Source: an uncultured Halocynthiibacter sp. (lineage in GTDB: Bacteria; Pseudomonadota; Alphaproteobacteria; Rhodobacterales; Rhodobacteraceae). Taken from it: a stretch of 64,000 bases of DNA. The position numbers were made by a program, and so were the translations under genes. The DNA lies in NCBI GenBank assembly GCA_947503035.1, contig CANNCD010000003.1, positions 186,001 to 250,000 on the forward strand, given 5' to 3'. Positions 26,373 to 35,763 of the stretch are shown piece by piece; position 1 is the first letter of the stretch, and each line of letters starts with the position of its first letter. Under the pieces are notes generated by a model, which searched no databases, had not been told where the DNA came from, and saw only the letters and a program-made list of their open reading frames with translations.

Positions 26373-27977
26373 TTATTCGGCCGGAACGGTCATTTGAGAA
26401 ACGGGCTGGGTGACGGGGGCGTGACCGCGAATGGTCATCCACATGTTCCAGACCATGATCGAGGCCCCGCCGAGGTACAGGACACCCCCCAATCCGCGCA
26501 CCACATACATGGGGAATTTTGCGCTGACGGTGTCGGCAAAGCTGTTGACGAGGAACCCTTGGTCGTCGACCTCGCGCCACATCAGACCCTCCATGATGCC
26601 GCTGACCCACATGGACGCCGCGTAGAGAACAATGCCAATCATCGCGAGCCAAAAGTGCCAGTTCATCGCCGCGGTGGAATACATCGCCCCGCGGTTCCAA
26701 AGGCGCGGTGTCAGGAAATAAATCATCGCAAAGATGATCATCCCGTTCCAACCAAGCGCGCCGGAATGCACGTGCCCCACGGTCCAATCGGTGTAATGCG
26801 ACAGGCTGTTAACGGCGCGGATCGACATCATTGGTCCCTCAAAGGTGGACATGCCGTAAAAGGCGAGGCTGGCAACAAGGAAGCGGATGATCGGATCGGT
26901 GCGGATCTTGTCCCACGCGCCATTCAGCGTCATCAAACCATTCATCATACCCGCCCAGCTGGGCATCCAAAGGATGATCGAAAACACCATACCAAGCGTC
27001 GACGCCCAATCAGGAAGCGCAGTGTAATGCAGGTGGTGCGGACCGGCCCAGATATAAAGGAAAATCAGGGCCCAAAAGTGCACGATAGACAGTTTGTAGG
27101 AGTAAACAGGACGGTTCGCCTGTTTCGGCACATAGTAGTACATCATGCCAAGGAAGCCGGCGGTCAGAAAGAACCCCACCGCATTATGCCCGTACCACCA
27201 CTGGGTCATGGCGTCTTGGACACCCGAGAACAGCTGTACGGATTTGCTTCCCCAGATGCTGACGGGCACGGCAAGGTTGTTCACCACATGGAGCATCGCC
27301 ACAGTCACGATAAAAGCCAAGAAGAACCAGTTCGCCACGTAAATATGACGTTCTTTGCGTTTGATGATCGTGCCCAGAAACACCACCAGATAGGTCACCC
27401 AAACGAGGGTCAGCCAAATGTCGACGTACCATTCGGGCTCGGCGTATTCTTTGGATTGGGTCGCGCCCAGAACATAGCCCGTGGCCGCCAAAACGATGAA
27501 AAGCTGATAGCCCCAGAAGACGAACCAAACGAGGTTGCCACCGAACAAACGGGTGCGGCTGGTGCGTTGGACAATATAGATCGATGACGCGATCAACGCA
27601 TTGCCCCCAAAGGCAAAAATGACGGCCGAAGTATGAAGCGGACGGAGGCGTCCAAAGTTCGCAAAAGGTTGCGCCCAGTCAAAATTCAATGCGGGGAAGG
27701 CCAGCTGAAACGCGATAAGAACACCGACGGCCAGACCGGCGATGCCCCAAAACGCGGTGGCGATAACCCCTGCGCGGACGGGGGCGTCGTTGTAATCGGT
27801 CGCGACAACGCTTGGCTTTGGCTCGCCGAAATGGCGCAGTCCGTGGATGAACAAACCCGCCGCAACCAGCAGGACAATGAAGCCATGCACCCGAAACGCA
27901 ATGTCCAGCCCCTGATCTGCTGCATAGGCCGCGATCAAGGTGATCAGGCCCAGTACCACTAGCTTAAGTATTTCCAT
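26373..27977 (-). CDS. ccoN: cbb3-type cytochrome c oxidase catalytic subunit CcoN
   Basis: 534-residue haem-copper oxidase core with about 12 membrane spans. Histidines for the low-spin haem and the binuclear centre are in [34 protein letters not shown] and [11 protein letters not shown]. It is the first gene of ccoNOQP and reduces O2 to water with high affinity while pumping protons. Upstream, an FNR box is centred 97 bases before the start, and GTTAAG lies about 21 bases downstream of the box, in a good position for a -10 element. Confidence 0.96.
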   Translation of the reverse strand: MEILKLVVLGLITLIAAYAADQGLDIAFRVHGFIVLLVAAGLFIHGLRHFGEPKPSVVATDYNDAPVRAGVIATAFWGIAGLAVGVLIAFQLAFPALNFDWAQPFANFGRLRPLHTSAVIFAFGGNALIASSIYIVQRTSRTRLFGGNLVWFVFWGYQLFIVLAATGYVLGATQSKEYAEPEWYVDIWLTLVWVTYLVVFLGTIIKRKERHIYVANWFFLAFIVTVAMLHVVNNLAVPVSIWGSKSVQLFSGVQDAMTQWWYGHNAVGFFLTAGFLGMMYYYVPKQANRPVYSYKLSIVHFWALIFLYIWAGPHHLHYTALPDWASTLGMVFSIILWMPSWAGMMNGLMTLNGAWDKIRTDPIIRFLVASLAFYGMSTFEGPMMSIRAVNSLSHYTDWTVGHVHSGALGWNGMIIFAMIYFLTPRLWNRGAMYSTAAMNWHFWLAMIGIVLYAASMWVSGIMEGLMWREVDDQGFLVNSFADTVSAKFPMYVVRGLGGVLYLGGASIMVWNMWMTIRGHAPVTQPVSQMTVPAE

Positions 27978-28067
27978 CGCGTGCGTCCTTCTTTCTGCGA
28001 ATTGCGGAAATCAGGAATCCCAAACCCGCATGCAAAAAGGACTTAACGCACGTTTTCAGATGTATCT

Positions 28068-28081
28068 TTGATCTAGGTCAA
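28068..28081 (-). promoter_or_regulatory. FNR box upstream of ccoN
   Basis: TTGAT-CTAG-GTCAA on the plus strand, one mismatch from consensus. Starting six bases after the fnrL stop codon, it is placed for class II activation of ccoNOQP with a start site near 28033 and a -10-like GTTAAG in between. Confidence 0.8.
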
Positions 28082-28086
28082 GTTCG

Positions 28087-28815
28087 TCAGACGATCACGC
28101 TTCCGTCTGCATCGTCACCTGTGGCGTCGCGCAATGCTGCAAGATCAAGAATGGTGAATTCCCGCCGCCCCACAAAGGCCAGAACCCCATCTTTTTTCAA
28201 CAACGACAGTTGCCGGCTGACCGTTTCGAGAGTCAAACCCAGAAAATTCGCGATCTCTTCGCGGGTGAATGGCAGGGTGTGATGTTGGTCTTGGTGAATG
28301 GGTGCGGTGTCGCGTCTGACCACCATTTCGATGAAGGTTGCAATCTTTTCACGGGCGGTTTTGCGGCCCAACAACACCATCCATTCACGCGCCGCGCTGA
28401 GCTCATCCAGCGCCATTTCCATCACGCGTTGCGAAATATGCGGCACATCAGACACAAGCCGTTCAAAGGCTTTGCGTTCGAACCGGCACAGGGTCACATC
28501 CGTGATGGCCGTCACGTCAAACTCGACCGCTTTGCGGCCTGGACTGCCGATAAAATCGGACGGCAACAGTAATCCGACAACCTGGGTGCGCCCGTCTTCC
28601 AATGTCCGAGAAAGGGATGCGCTTCCGGCGACCACAGACGAAATGTGATGCAGATCGTCACCGCGCCAAATGATCGTCTCGCCCTGTTCAAAGGTTCTGT
28701 ACGACTTCATCCCTTCGAGAATTGCAAGCTCATCCTCATCACAGCGCGCACAGACCGCGCGATGCCGGATCGGGCACTTTGAGCACCCATCTCGTTCGTT
28801 AAATACAAAATTCAT
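28087..28815 (-). CDS. fnrL: Oxygen-responsive Crp/Fnr-family regulator FnrL
   Basis: 242 residues. The N-terminus has four cysteines (C11, C14, C22, C25 in CSKCPIRHRAVCARC), which with a central Cys (in DVTLCRFERK) can hold the [4Fe-4S] oxygen sensor. A cyclic-nucleotide-type beta-barrel, a dimerisation helix and a C-terminal helix-turn-helix follow (FTREEIANFLGLTLETVSRQLSLLKK; E, S and R of ETVSRQ read the TTGAT half-site). Its gene sits between ccoN and hemN, both with FNR boxes, and has a box six bases before its own start, so it probably controls itself, hemN and the cbb3 genes. Confidence 0.95.
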   Translation of the reverse strand: MNFVFNERDGCSKCPIRHRAVCARCDEDELAILEGMKSYRTFEQGETIIWRGDDLHHISSVVAGSASLSRTLEDGRTQVVGLLLPSDFIGSPGRKAVEFDVTAITDVTLCRFERKAFERLVSDVPHISQRVMEMALDELSAAREWMVLLGRKTAREKIATFIEMVVRRDTAPIHQDQHHTLPFTREEIANFLGLTLETVSRQLSLLKKDGVLAFVGRREFTILDLAALRDATGDDADGSVIV

Positions 28816-28820
28816 AGAGT

Positions 28821-28834
28821 TTGATCTGGGTCAA
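28821..28834. promoter_or_regulatory. FNR box between divergent fnrL and hemN
   Basis: TTGAT-CTGG-GTCAA. Six bases before the fnrL start codon, it would block fnrL transcription or initiation when occupied; its centre lies 42 bases before the hemN start. Confidence 0.78.
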
Positions 28835-28869
28835 GGTTGTTGGCGTCGGACGACCTTATCGTGCAGCGC

Positions 28870-30225
28870 ATGGATCATACAAGCATTCTTCGAAATCACG
28901 GACTTTTTGACGCAAAGGTGCCGCGCTATACGAGTTACCCTCCGGCGAATAGATTTGCCCCCGAGGTCGGCGCCGCGTTTCAACGTGACTGGCTGGCGTT
29001 GGTTGGCGCGGATGAGGGTATTTCCCTCTATGTTCACATTCCTTTCTGTCGCCGCCTGTGTTGGTTCTGCGCCTGTCGCACCCAAGGCACGTCAACCCTT
29101 AGCCCAGTTCAGTCCTATGTCGAGGTTCTCCTGCATGAGATCGACGCCTATCGCGCCGCCCTCCCCCATGGGGTCAAAATGCGGCGTCTTCATCTTGGCG
29201 GCGGCACCCCCACGCTTCTGAGTGCAGCGCTTATGCGGCGCCTGTTGAGCCGGATTTTCGACCGTTTCGCCCACACGAATGATTTCGAATTCTCGGTTGA
29301 AATTGACCCAACCGAAGCAAGCGACGACGTTTTGGCGGTGCTGGCCGCGTATAAAATGACACGCGCCAGCGTCGGGGTGCAGGATTTTGACAAGCGCGTC
29401 CAAGTCGCCATCGGGCGCGAGCAAAGTTTTGAGCAGACGCGGGATGTTGTCGAGACCCTACGACGGAATGGCGTCCAAAGTTTGAATATCGATGTTCTGT
29501 ACGGCCTGCCATTTCAGACCCCAAAGAGCATCATGGACAGCCTTGATCGCGTCGTTTCCTTGCGGCCCGACCGGCTTGCGCTCTATGGCTATGCCCATGT
29601 GCCGCATGTTGCAAAACGACAGGTGATGATCCCCGAAGACGCGTTACCAGACCCCGAAAAACGGTATCTCTTGGCTACGCTGGCCAAGGACCGATTGACC
29701 GGTGCGGGCTATGCGGCCCTTGGCATTGATCACTTTGCCTTGCCATCGGATAGCCTGACCAAAGCCGCAAAAGCGGGCACCATGGTACGAAATTTCCAAG
29801 GCTATACGGATGACCCCTGCGAAACGCTTATTGGCATTGGCGCCTCTGCGATCTCAAGGTTTTCGACAGGCTATGTGCAGAATGCGGTTGCCACATCGGC
29901 CTATGTCGAGAGGATAAAAAAGAGCGGGCTTGCCGGTCACAAGGGTGTTGCCCTGACCGCAGAAGACCAATTTATCTCGTCGTTGATCAATGACATCATG
30001 TGCAAAGGCGCGATCGATAAGGGCGCGATGATACGGGCGTTTCCCGCATTCGCCGATCTCCTAGAGCAACTGATCGAACATTTGAACTCGCGCTTTTCTG
30101 GTTTGATTATTGATATGCCGAAACGTTTGACGGTGCGTGCCGAATTCCTGCCTGCGACACGGCTCATCGCGGCCCAGCTTGATCAGGCGCGATCGAAAAA
30201 TCACATGCACAGCCTTGCCGTCTAG
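28870..30225 (+). CDS. hemN: Oxygen-independent coproporphyrinogen III oxidase
   Basis: 451-residue radical SAM enzyme that converts coproporphyrinogen III to protoporphyrinogen IX without O2, supplying haem for cbb3 oxidase when oxygen is low. The cluster motif C-x3-C-x2-C is seen in HIPFCRRLCWFCACRT, followed by the glycine-rich HLGGGTPTLLS and SVEIDPTE. The start at 28870 gives the family opening (GLFDAKVPRYTSYPPANRF); an open frame from 28837 has no support. No ribosome site precedes the ATG, which together with the FNR box position suggests a leaderless message. Confidence 0.93.
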   Translation: MDHTSILRNHGLFDAKVPRYTSYPPANRFAPEVGAAFQRDWLALVGADEGISLYVHIPFCRRLCWFCACRTQGTSTLSPVQSYVEVLLHEIDAYRAALPHGVKMRRLHLGGGTPTLLSAALMRRLLSRIFDRFAHTNDFEFSVEIDPTEASDDVLAVLAAYKMTRASVGVQDFDKRVQVAIGREQSFEQTRDVVETLRRNGVQSLNIDVLYGLPFQTPKSIMDSLDRVVSLRPDRLALYGYAHVPHVAKRQVMIPEDALPDPEKRYLLATLAKDRLTGAGYAALGIDHFALPSDSLTKAAKAGTMVRNFQGYTDDPCETLIGIGASAISRFSTGYVQNAVATSAYVERIKKSGLAGHKGVALTAEDQFISSLINDIMCKGAIDKGAMIRAFPAFADLLEQLIEHLNSRFSGLIIDMPKRLTVRAEFLPATRLIAAQLDQARSKNHMHSLAV

Positions 30226-30236
30226 CGACCATGAAC

Positions 30237-30250
30237 CCGCGACACCGCGG
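30237..30250 (+). terminator. Short hairpin after hemN
   Basis: CCGCG-ACAC-CGCGG, 12 bases after the hemN stop, followed by ATTATGCTTTG. Compact G+C-rich stem without a long T-run. Confidence 0.45.
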
Positions 30251-30330
30251 ATTATGCTTTGCAAACACGTTGGAACTTTGGGGGAGATGTGATTTATAGG
30301 GTCAAACCCAAAAGGATCCATGGCATCAAC

Positions 30331-30921
30331 ATGTTTGACCTCAATGCACTCTCGGTGGCGCATCAAGACGTGGTGAAAACCACCCGTCGATGGCTGGATG
30401 ACATGGTTGTCGGATTGAACCTGTGCCCCTTTGCCGCGAGCGTCATTACCCGTGACCAAGTGCATTACGCCATCTGTGATGCCACCGATGACGCCGATCT
30501 ACAGACGTTTTTTCTAACAGAGCTCGAACGTTTGCTTGGGGCCAACGAACATGACGTGGCCACAAGTTTGCTTTTGTTCACTCATGGTCTTACCGCGTTC
30601 GACGACTACCTCGATATACTCGATTGGTTTCAACAGCTTTTGGAACATGCGGACCTGACAGAGCATCTTCAACTGGCGTCTTTCCATCCCCAGTATCAAT
30701 TTGACGGCGTCGACGCGCATGATCTGAGCCACTTTACCAATCGCGCGCCTTATCCAATCATCCACCTCCTGCGCCAAGATCAGATGACCAAGGTTCTTGC
30801 GCATGTGTCGGACCCCGACAAGATTTACCTCGATAACATTAATACACTGAACGACCTTGGCCGCCAAAAGGTCGAAGCCCTCTGCCCGTGGGGGAAAGAG
30901 ATCAAATCCGGGACGCCGTGA
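30331..30921 (+). CDS. DUF1415 family protein
   Basis: 196 residues. The DUF1415 landmarks are present: NLCPFA near residue 34, a central F-H-P-x-Y-x-F segment (SFHPQYQFDG) and NRAPYPIIHLLRQDQM. Start at 30331 is chosen for the usual family beginning; open frame continues back to 30259 but nothing there resembles the family. No function is established for this family; the conserved Cys, His and Arg hint at an enzyme. It follows hemN by about 105 bases with a hairpin between, so it is probably a separate unit. Confidence 0.85.
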   Translation: MFDLNALSVAHQDVVKTTRRWLDDMVVGLNLCPFAASVITRDQVHYAICDATDDADLQTFFLTELERLLGANEHDVATSLLLFTHGLTAFDDYLDILDWFQQLLEHADLTEHLQLASFHPQYQFDGVDAHDLSHFTNRAPYPIIHLLRQDQMTKVLAHVSDPDKIYLDNINTLNDLGRQKVEALCPWGKEIKSGTP

Positions 30922-30966
30922 CCAAAGGGACAGGTTGGCGCAGGGTCTTTTACTTCGTCGCACCTG

Positions 30967-31800
30967 TTAAGCCAAAAAAAGCAGCTTCTTCGAGAAGCGT
31001 GCCGTCTTGCCTCCGCCTGGGATCGAGCGCAAACATGCAATGGCCGCAGGGTCGGTGAGCGTCGTATTTTGTGCAACGTGAAGCTCATAACACAGCTCTA
31101 ACATTCCCCCAATATCGCGCGGCGTTTCATCAGGTGCAAAATCCAAGAGGCCCACAATCACGTCTCGAGCAAAGGCACCCGCACCCAGTTCGGCCATGCC
31201 CTTGAGCGCCTTTGTCCATCGTCGGGTCGGCAGCGTGTGGACCATCAGGAACTTGCGCAAGGCCTTGGTGAATGTGTTTTCTGACAGGCGCCCTTCGCTC
31301 GCAACTGCGGCGGCCGCCTCAATCGCGAGCGACGTCACCGAATTGTCCTCGCTGGCCATGTAAAACGCCAACAAACCCGCGCCAAGCGGCCCAACCGATG
31401 GGCCCGAGCGAAAAAACGGCTCAAGAAACGCGCGCGTGTGGTTATCGGCAAGTTTCTAATAGGCATACTGGCCAAGCAGGCCGCACCGAAAGAACGGTTC
31501 GGGATCTGCGGGGCGTGTCAATGACGCCCACGCGATATCCGAAAAGGTCACACCACAACAGGTTGTGTCGTAATGTCGTGTATGAGGACGGCAAAACAGG
31601 GCGGGCAACGCGTGGGATGGTGTCTGGTTCACCGGCGTCACCGGTACTTTGACGTCGATCCAATGATAGTCGCCTTCGCGCGAACTTTTTCGCCCCACCT
31701 GCAGGTCCATCGCAGCAGGCACACCGCAATCTGGGACCGGTGAATGTGACGGCTCGAACACAGCGACAATCGCGGGGTCCGTCACCTCTGGATCACGCGC
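30967..31800 (-). pseudogene. Degenerate gene with in-frame stop (C-terminal part of a repeat-rich protein)
   Basis: One minus-strand frame encodes protein-like sequence from about 31800 down to 31456 (for example VTPVNQTPSHALPALF, CGVTFSDIAWASL, FFRCGLLGQYAY). It meets a TAG at 31456-31458 and continues in the same frame with equally protein-like sequence (KLADNHTRAFLEPFF, then RKFLMVHTLPTRRWTKALKG, ending GGGKTARFSKKLLFLA) to 30967. Smooth continuation across the stop indicates a nonsense mutation in a former gene. It resembles the C-terminal region of DUF6493-like proteins that accompany SWIM-domain and MoxR genes, but that match is from memory and uncertain. The upstream part continues in another frame. 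Confidence 0.5.
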
Positions 31801-32209
31801 CCGCCACCGCCGACAATGCACCACGCAACTCGGGGCCAAAATCGACATTTGTCGTACCGTTGCGACGTTGTTGTGTTTCCAGCGCATCATTGTCGAGATC
31901 AAGCCGAATATATGCGCTGCAACAGGCCGAGAACCCTTCAAATCGTACCGCGTTCGCACCGACCGTTGCCACGGGGTCGGCTTCGCGCAAGATCCGAGCC
32001 AACATGGACGGCGGGACATAAAAACGCGCACCGACAATTTCGGACACCGCCCGAAGAGATTTGGCGGTCACATCAGGAAAGCGCGCACGCGCCTCTAAAA
32101 ACGGTGGGGTCGCGGCGACACGTCGGTCGCTTGCCAGTTTCAACGAACTGCCGTTTGCGGCGGTGCTGAGCTCGGACGCGAAATCATATATGTAAGTTTG
32201 TTCAATCAT
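31793..32209 (-). pseudogene. N-terminal fragment of a conserved protein, frameshifted into the downstream remnant
   Basis: A 138-residue frame starting MIEQTYIYDFASELS that includes SLRAVSEIVGARFYVPPSML and VRFEGFSACCSAYIRLDL, ending at 31793. The coding-like signal then passes, shifted by one base, into the neighbouring minus-strand frame. This looks like the first part of a larger gene (possibly the SWIM-type zinc-finger protein of the same cluster) joined by deletion or frameshift to the remains of another. No ribosome site is visible before the ATG. It could still be expressed as a short protein. Confidence 0.45.
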
Positions 32210-32557
32210 TGTGACACTCGAAAAACACTCGTGTAAACCATAGGTCCGAAGTCACATTGATAACAGCATTTAATCCGCAGTCTTGACGTTCCGACATTTA
32301 TCCAATGGACGCGATGCCACCCAACGCAAGGCCGGCCGCTGTGATGTTTTTCGTGCGCTGGGTTTTCGACAATAGAAATCCACTGGATGCGCCACAGGCT
32401 TGCGACCCTGCGCATTGGGTTGTCCCGTTCCCGTTCTTTTTGGAATGAACCTCTATTGCCTAAAGCAGTTCACAGACCTGCGGAACGGGTCGCGACGCTT
32501 TGACGCAATGCAGAAAATTGAGCCGTTAACATTTTTTGCTTTCGGCCAAACAATAAA

Positions 32558-32578
32558 GGGAAATTTGCAAATTTTCCC
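32558..32578. promoter_or_regulatory. Palindrome with TTTGCAAA core upstream of acs
   Basis: GGGAAATTTG and CAAATTT(T)CCC form a near-perfect palindrome with a single extra T; its core TTTGCAAA is at 32564-32571. The core equals the box I remember for short-chain fatty acyl-CoA regulators (PccR/RamB group) that control acetate and propionate genes. Confidence 0.45.
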
Positions 32579-32616
32579 ATGATGTATAACCCCACGTAAA
32601 CGCTGGGAAGTTCTTG

Positions 32617-32671
32617 CTTTGTAAATAAATTAACATCTGTAATACCTTGGAATTCACAATAATTTACAAAG
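32617..32671. promoter_or_regulatory. Inverted pair of CTTTGTAAAT boxes upstream of acs
   Basis: CTTTGTAAAT (32617-32626) and its exact complement ATTTACAAAG (32662-32671) face each other with centres 45 bases apart. Read on the minus strand the second is AACTTTGTAAA, one base from the RamB-type box AACTTTGCAAA as I remember it. Confidence 0.45.
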
Positions 32672-32790
32672 TTGTTAAAAAATTCGCCCTGCGACCTTCT
32701 TTTATTCAAAAGCGGTTTCTAAGATGAAACCCGCAGTATTTGGAGAACGGCCGACGATCGTTTTCACTTGCAGCATAAGGGAGAAAACAA

Positions 32791-34758
32791 GTGACGCTTG
32801 ACGACAATCAATTTGCAACAGGGCCAGCTGAAAAGCGGACCAAGGCCCCCAAGATAACCGCTGACGCCTATGCGTCGATGTATGCCCAGTCCGTTTCAAA
32901 TCCGGACAAGTTCTGGGAGGAACATGGACAGCGCATCGATTGGATGAAGCCGTTTACCAAGGTGAAAAACACATCCTTTGAGCCCGGCAACATTGACATT
33001 CGTTGGTTCGAAGACGGCACATTGAACGCCTCTGCAAACTGCATTGATCGTCATCTTGAGACCCGCGGCGACCAGACCGCGATCATCTGGGAACCTGACG
33101 ATACAAGCAAGCAAGCCCCGCTGCATATTACCTATAATGACCTGCACCGGTCCGTCAGCAAAATGGCAAACATCCTTAAGGACCTTGGTGTGCGCAAAGG
33201 CGACCGCGTTGTCATTTATCTTCCTATGATCCCCGAGGCCGCCTATGCGATGCTGGCCTGCGCGCGGATCGGCGCGATCCACTCCATCGTTTTCGCTGGA
33301 TTTTCCCCCGATGCCTTGGGCGCGCGGATCAACGGCTGTGACGCGAAGCTTGTGATCACGGCGGACTTTGCCCCACGTGGCGGCCGCGAAACCCCTTTGA
33401 AATCCAACACCGACACCGCGCTCACGCAGTGCAAAGACGAGGTGCAGTGCCTTGTGGTGAAACGCACCGGCGGTGCGACCGCATGGTCAGACCGCGACCA
33501 CGATTACAACGCGCTGGCGATCACCGCCTCTGCCGATTGCCCACCCGAAGAGATGAACGCCGAGGACCCGCTGTTTGTTCTCTATACCTCTGGTTCCACC
33601 GGCCAGCCCAAAGGCGTTGTGCACACGACCGGCGGCTACATGGTTTATGCCTCTATGACGCATGAATACGTGTTCGATTACAATGATGGCGATGTGTTCT
33701 GGTGTACCGCCGACGTGGGTTGGGTCACAGGCCACAGCTATATCGTCTATGGCCCACTGGCCAATGGCGCGACGACCATCATGTTCGAAGGCGTACCAAC
33801 ATATCCAGACGCAGGCCGTTTCTGGGAAGTCTGCGAAAAGCACAAGGTCAATCAATTCTACACCGCCCCAACCGCGATCCGCGCCTTGATGGGGGCCGGC
33901 AACGAATGGGTCGAGAAATACGATCTGTCTGATCTGCGTATCTTGGGCTCCGTTGGCGAACCGATCAATCCAGAGGCATGGAATTGGTACAATGACGTTG
34001 TCGGCAAGGGCCGCTGCCCCATCGTCGACACCTTCTGGCAGACCGAAACCGGCGGGCACATGTTGACCCCTCTTCCGGGGGCAACCGACCTTAAACCGGG
34101 GTCCGCACAGCAGCCCTTCTTTGGCGTGCAGCCTGTCGTTCTTGAACCCACCAGCGGTGAGATCATCGAAGGCAATGGCGTCGATGGCGTTCTCTGTATG
34201 AAAGACAGCTGGCCCGGTCAGATGCGCACGGTTTGGGGCGATCATGAACGCTTTGAGAAGACCTATTTCAGCGACTACAAGGGCTACTACTTCTCTGGTG
34301 ATGGCTGTCGCCGCGACGAAGATGGTGATTACTGGATCACGGGCCGCGTCGATGACGTGATCAACGTTTCCGGTCACCGCATGGGCACCGCCGAGGTCGA
34401 AAGCGCGCTTGTCGCCCATGCCAAAGTGGCCGAAAGCGCCGTGGTCGGGTATCCGCATGACGTTAAGGGGCAAGGGATCTATGCCTATGTGACCTTGATG
34501 AACGGCCAAGAGCCAACCGACGCCCTGCGCAAAGAGCTCGAGACGTGGGTGCGGACCGAGATTGGCCCGATTGCCAAACCGGACCTCATTCAATGGGCAC
34601 CCGGCCTGCCCAAGACCCGTTCGGGCAAGATCATGCGCCGCATTCTGCGCAAGATCGCCGAGGATGATTTTGGTGCGCTTGGGGATACCTCTACGCTTGC
34701 TGATCCATCGGTGGTCGATGATCTGATTGCCAACCGCATGAACAAGGCGGACGCGTAA
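32791..34758 (+). CDS. acs: Acetyl-CoA synthetase (AMP-forming)
   Basis: 655 residues, the normal Acs length. Activates acetate to acetyl-CoA through acetyl-AMP. Seen: the phosphate-binding loop [19 protein letters not shown], the [14 protein letters not shown] and [13 protein letters not shown] signatures, and the C-terminal [16 protein letters not shown] containing the catalytic Lys subject to acetylation. The start is a GTG at 32791 with GGGAG seven bases upstream. It overlaps adk by one base. With the sodium-solute symporter downstream it forms an acetate or short-chain acid uptake and activation locus. Confidence 0.96.
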   Translation: MTLDDNQFATGPAEKRTKAPKITADAYASMYAQSVSNPDKFWEEHGQRIDWMKPFTKVKNTSFEPGNIDIRWFEDGTLNASANCIDRHLETRGDQTAIIWEPDDTSKQAPLHITYNDLHRSVSKMANILKDLGVRKGDRVVIYLPMIPEAAYAMLACARIGAIHSIVFAGFSPDALGARINGCDAKLVITADFAPRGGRETPLKSNTDTALTQCKDEVQCLVVKRTGGATAWSDRDHDYNALAITASADCPPEEMNAEDPLFVLYTSGSTGQPKGVVHTTGGYMVYASMTHEYVFDYNDGDVFWCTADVGWVTGHSYIVYGPLANGATTIMFEGVPTYPDAGRFWEVCEKHKVNQFYTAPTAIRALMGAGNEWVEKYDLSDLRILGSVGEPINPEAWNWYNDVVGKGRCPIVDTFWQTETGGHMLTPLPGATDLKPGSAQQPFFGVQPVVLEPTSGEIIEGNGVDGVLCMKDSWPGQMRTVWGDHERFEKTYFSDYKGYYFSGDGCRRDEDGDYWITGRVDDVINVSGHRMGTAEVESALVAHAKVAESAVVGYPHDVKGQGIYAYVTLMNGQEPTDALRKELETWVRTEIGPIAKPDLIQWAPGLPKTRSGKIMRRILRKIAEDDFGALGDTSTLADPSVVDDLIANRMNKADA

Positions 34759-35441
34759 TGGACGGCGCAACAACAACCGCTGCACCCGTCCTGATTTTGC
34801 TTGGCCCCCCTGGGGCAGGCAAAGGGACACAGGCGCGAATGCTCGAAGAGGAATTCGGGCTTGTGCAATTGTCGACCGGTGATCTGCTGCGCCAAGCGGT
34901 GGCGGCAGGGACCGACGCAGGCAAAGCCGCCAAGGCGGTGATGGAGGCCGGCGGTCTGGTAAGCGATGACATCGTGATCGCCATTCTTCGCGACCGTTTG
35001 GCGGAACCAGATTGCGCCAAGGGTGTGATCTTGGACGGTTTTCCACGCACCACTGTGCAGGCAGACGCCCTTGGCGCGCTGCTCCAAGACCGTGGTCAAT
35101 CCGTCAACACCGCCATCAGCATGGATGTCGACGATGCGGCGATGGTCGAACGGATTTCCGGTCGTTTCACCTGTGGCACCTGCGGCGAAGGCTATCACGA
35201 CACATTCAAACCCACGGCGACGGCGGGCACCTGTGACAAATGCGGGTCCAGCGACATGAAACGCCGTGCGGATGACAATGCGGCAACGGTTGGTCAGCGG
35301 CTCGAGGCGTATCACGCCCAGACCGCGCCGCTCATTGCCTATTACGAACGCTCCGGTGCGCTGTCGCGCATCGATGCAATGGGAGCGATTGAGGAGATCG
35401 CTTCTAATCTGAGCCACTTGGTGACCAAGGTCACCGCATAA
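34758..35441 (+). CDS. adk: Adenylate kinase with zinc-binding LID
   Basis: 227 residues. P-loop GPPGAGKGTQ near the N-terminus, the AMP-binding LSTGDLLRQAV and ILDGFPRT motifs, and a long-form LID in which four cysteines (C-x2-C-x16-C-x2-C, CGTCGEGYHD to CDKC) bind structural zinc. It converts AMP plus ATP to two ADP. Overlapping the acs stop (TAATG), it would recycle the AMP made by Acs. Roseobacters usually have another adk in the ribosomal protein operon, so this may be a second copy; that cannot be seen here. Confidence 0.94.
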   Translation: MDGATTTAAPVLILLGPPGAGKGTQARMLEEEFGLVQLSTGDLLRQAVAAGTDAGKAAKAVMEAGGLVSDDIVIAILRDRLAEPDCAKGVILDGFPRTTVQADALGALLQDRGQSVNTAISMDVDDAAMVERISGRFTCGTCGEGYHDTFKPTATAGTCDKCGSSDMKRRADDNAATVGQRLEAYHAQTAPLIAYYERSGALSRIDAMGAIEEIASNLSHLVTKVTA

Positions 35442-35498
35442 CGCTCACAATAACAGACCCCAAAAGGGTCGGTTGGAAAAGGAAGGAGGGGCCTATCC

Positions 35499-35759
35499 AT
35501 GTCCCAAAATGATGACAACAACGCGTATTGGTCCGCCAATATGCGTCTTATCAAGATCAGCCTCGTAATCTGGGCGCTGGTCTCTTTCGGGTTCGGGATC
35601 ATCCTGCGCCCGATGCTGGCCGGTATTAAGGTTGGCGGTACTGATCTTGGCTTTTGGTTCGCCCAGCAAGGGTCGATCCTGTGTTTCCTCGCGCTGATTT
35701 TCTTCTACGCGTGGCGCATGAACACCTTGGATCGTGAACACGGCGTAGACGAGGAATAA
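35499..35759 (+). CDS. DUF4212 small membrane subunit of a sodium-solute symporter
   Basis: 86 residues with two membrane spans (about 20-42 and 52-72), the standard small partner of VC_2705-type acetate symporters. Family pattern: N-A-Y-W near the N-terminus, then SFGFGIILRPML and a GFWFAQQGSI loop. A very strong ribosome site (GGAAGGAGGGG) lies seven bases before the ATG. It ends four bases before the large symporter. Confidence 0.92.
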   Translation: MSQNDDNNAYWSANMRLIKISLVIWALVSFGFGIILRPMLAGIKVGGTDLGFWFAQQGSILCFLALIFFYAWRMNTLDREHGVDEE

Positions 35760-35763
35760 AACG

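Larger units (their letters stand above)
32210..32790. other. Long A+T-rich acs promoter region
   Basis: 581 bases with no convincing gene; frames on the minus strand within 32470-32899 lack ribosome sites and protein character. The half nearest acs (32520-32720) is clearly richer in A+T than the coding DNA and holds three TTTGCAAA-like boxes described separately. The half near the decayed gene shows nothing I can identify. Confidence 0.6.

Noticed and set aside
25872-27587. Plus-strand open frame of 571 residues
   Set aside because: Antisense to ccoN and ccoO; no ribosome site, His/Asp/Arg-rich shadow composition.
28837-28869. Upstream extension of hemN from 28837
   Set aside because: Begins with a non-ATG codon immediately after the FNR box, has no ribosome site, and the residues added do not resemble HemN N-termini.
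32470-32709. 79-residue minus-strand frame upstream of acs
   Set aside because: No ribosome site, A+T-rich non-coding composition, and it covers the putative regulatory boxes.
33487-35046. Minus-strand open frame of 519 residues
   Set aside because: Antisense to acs and adk, both certain genes; no family resemblance.
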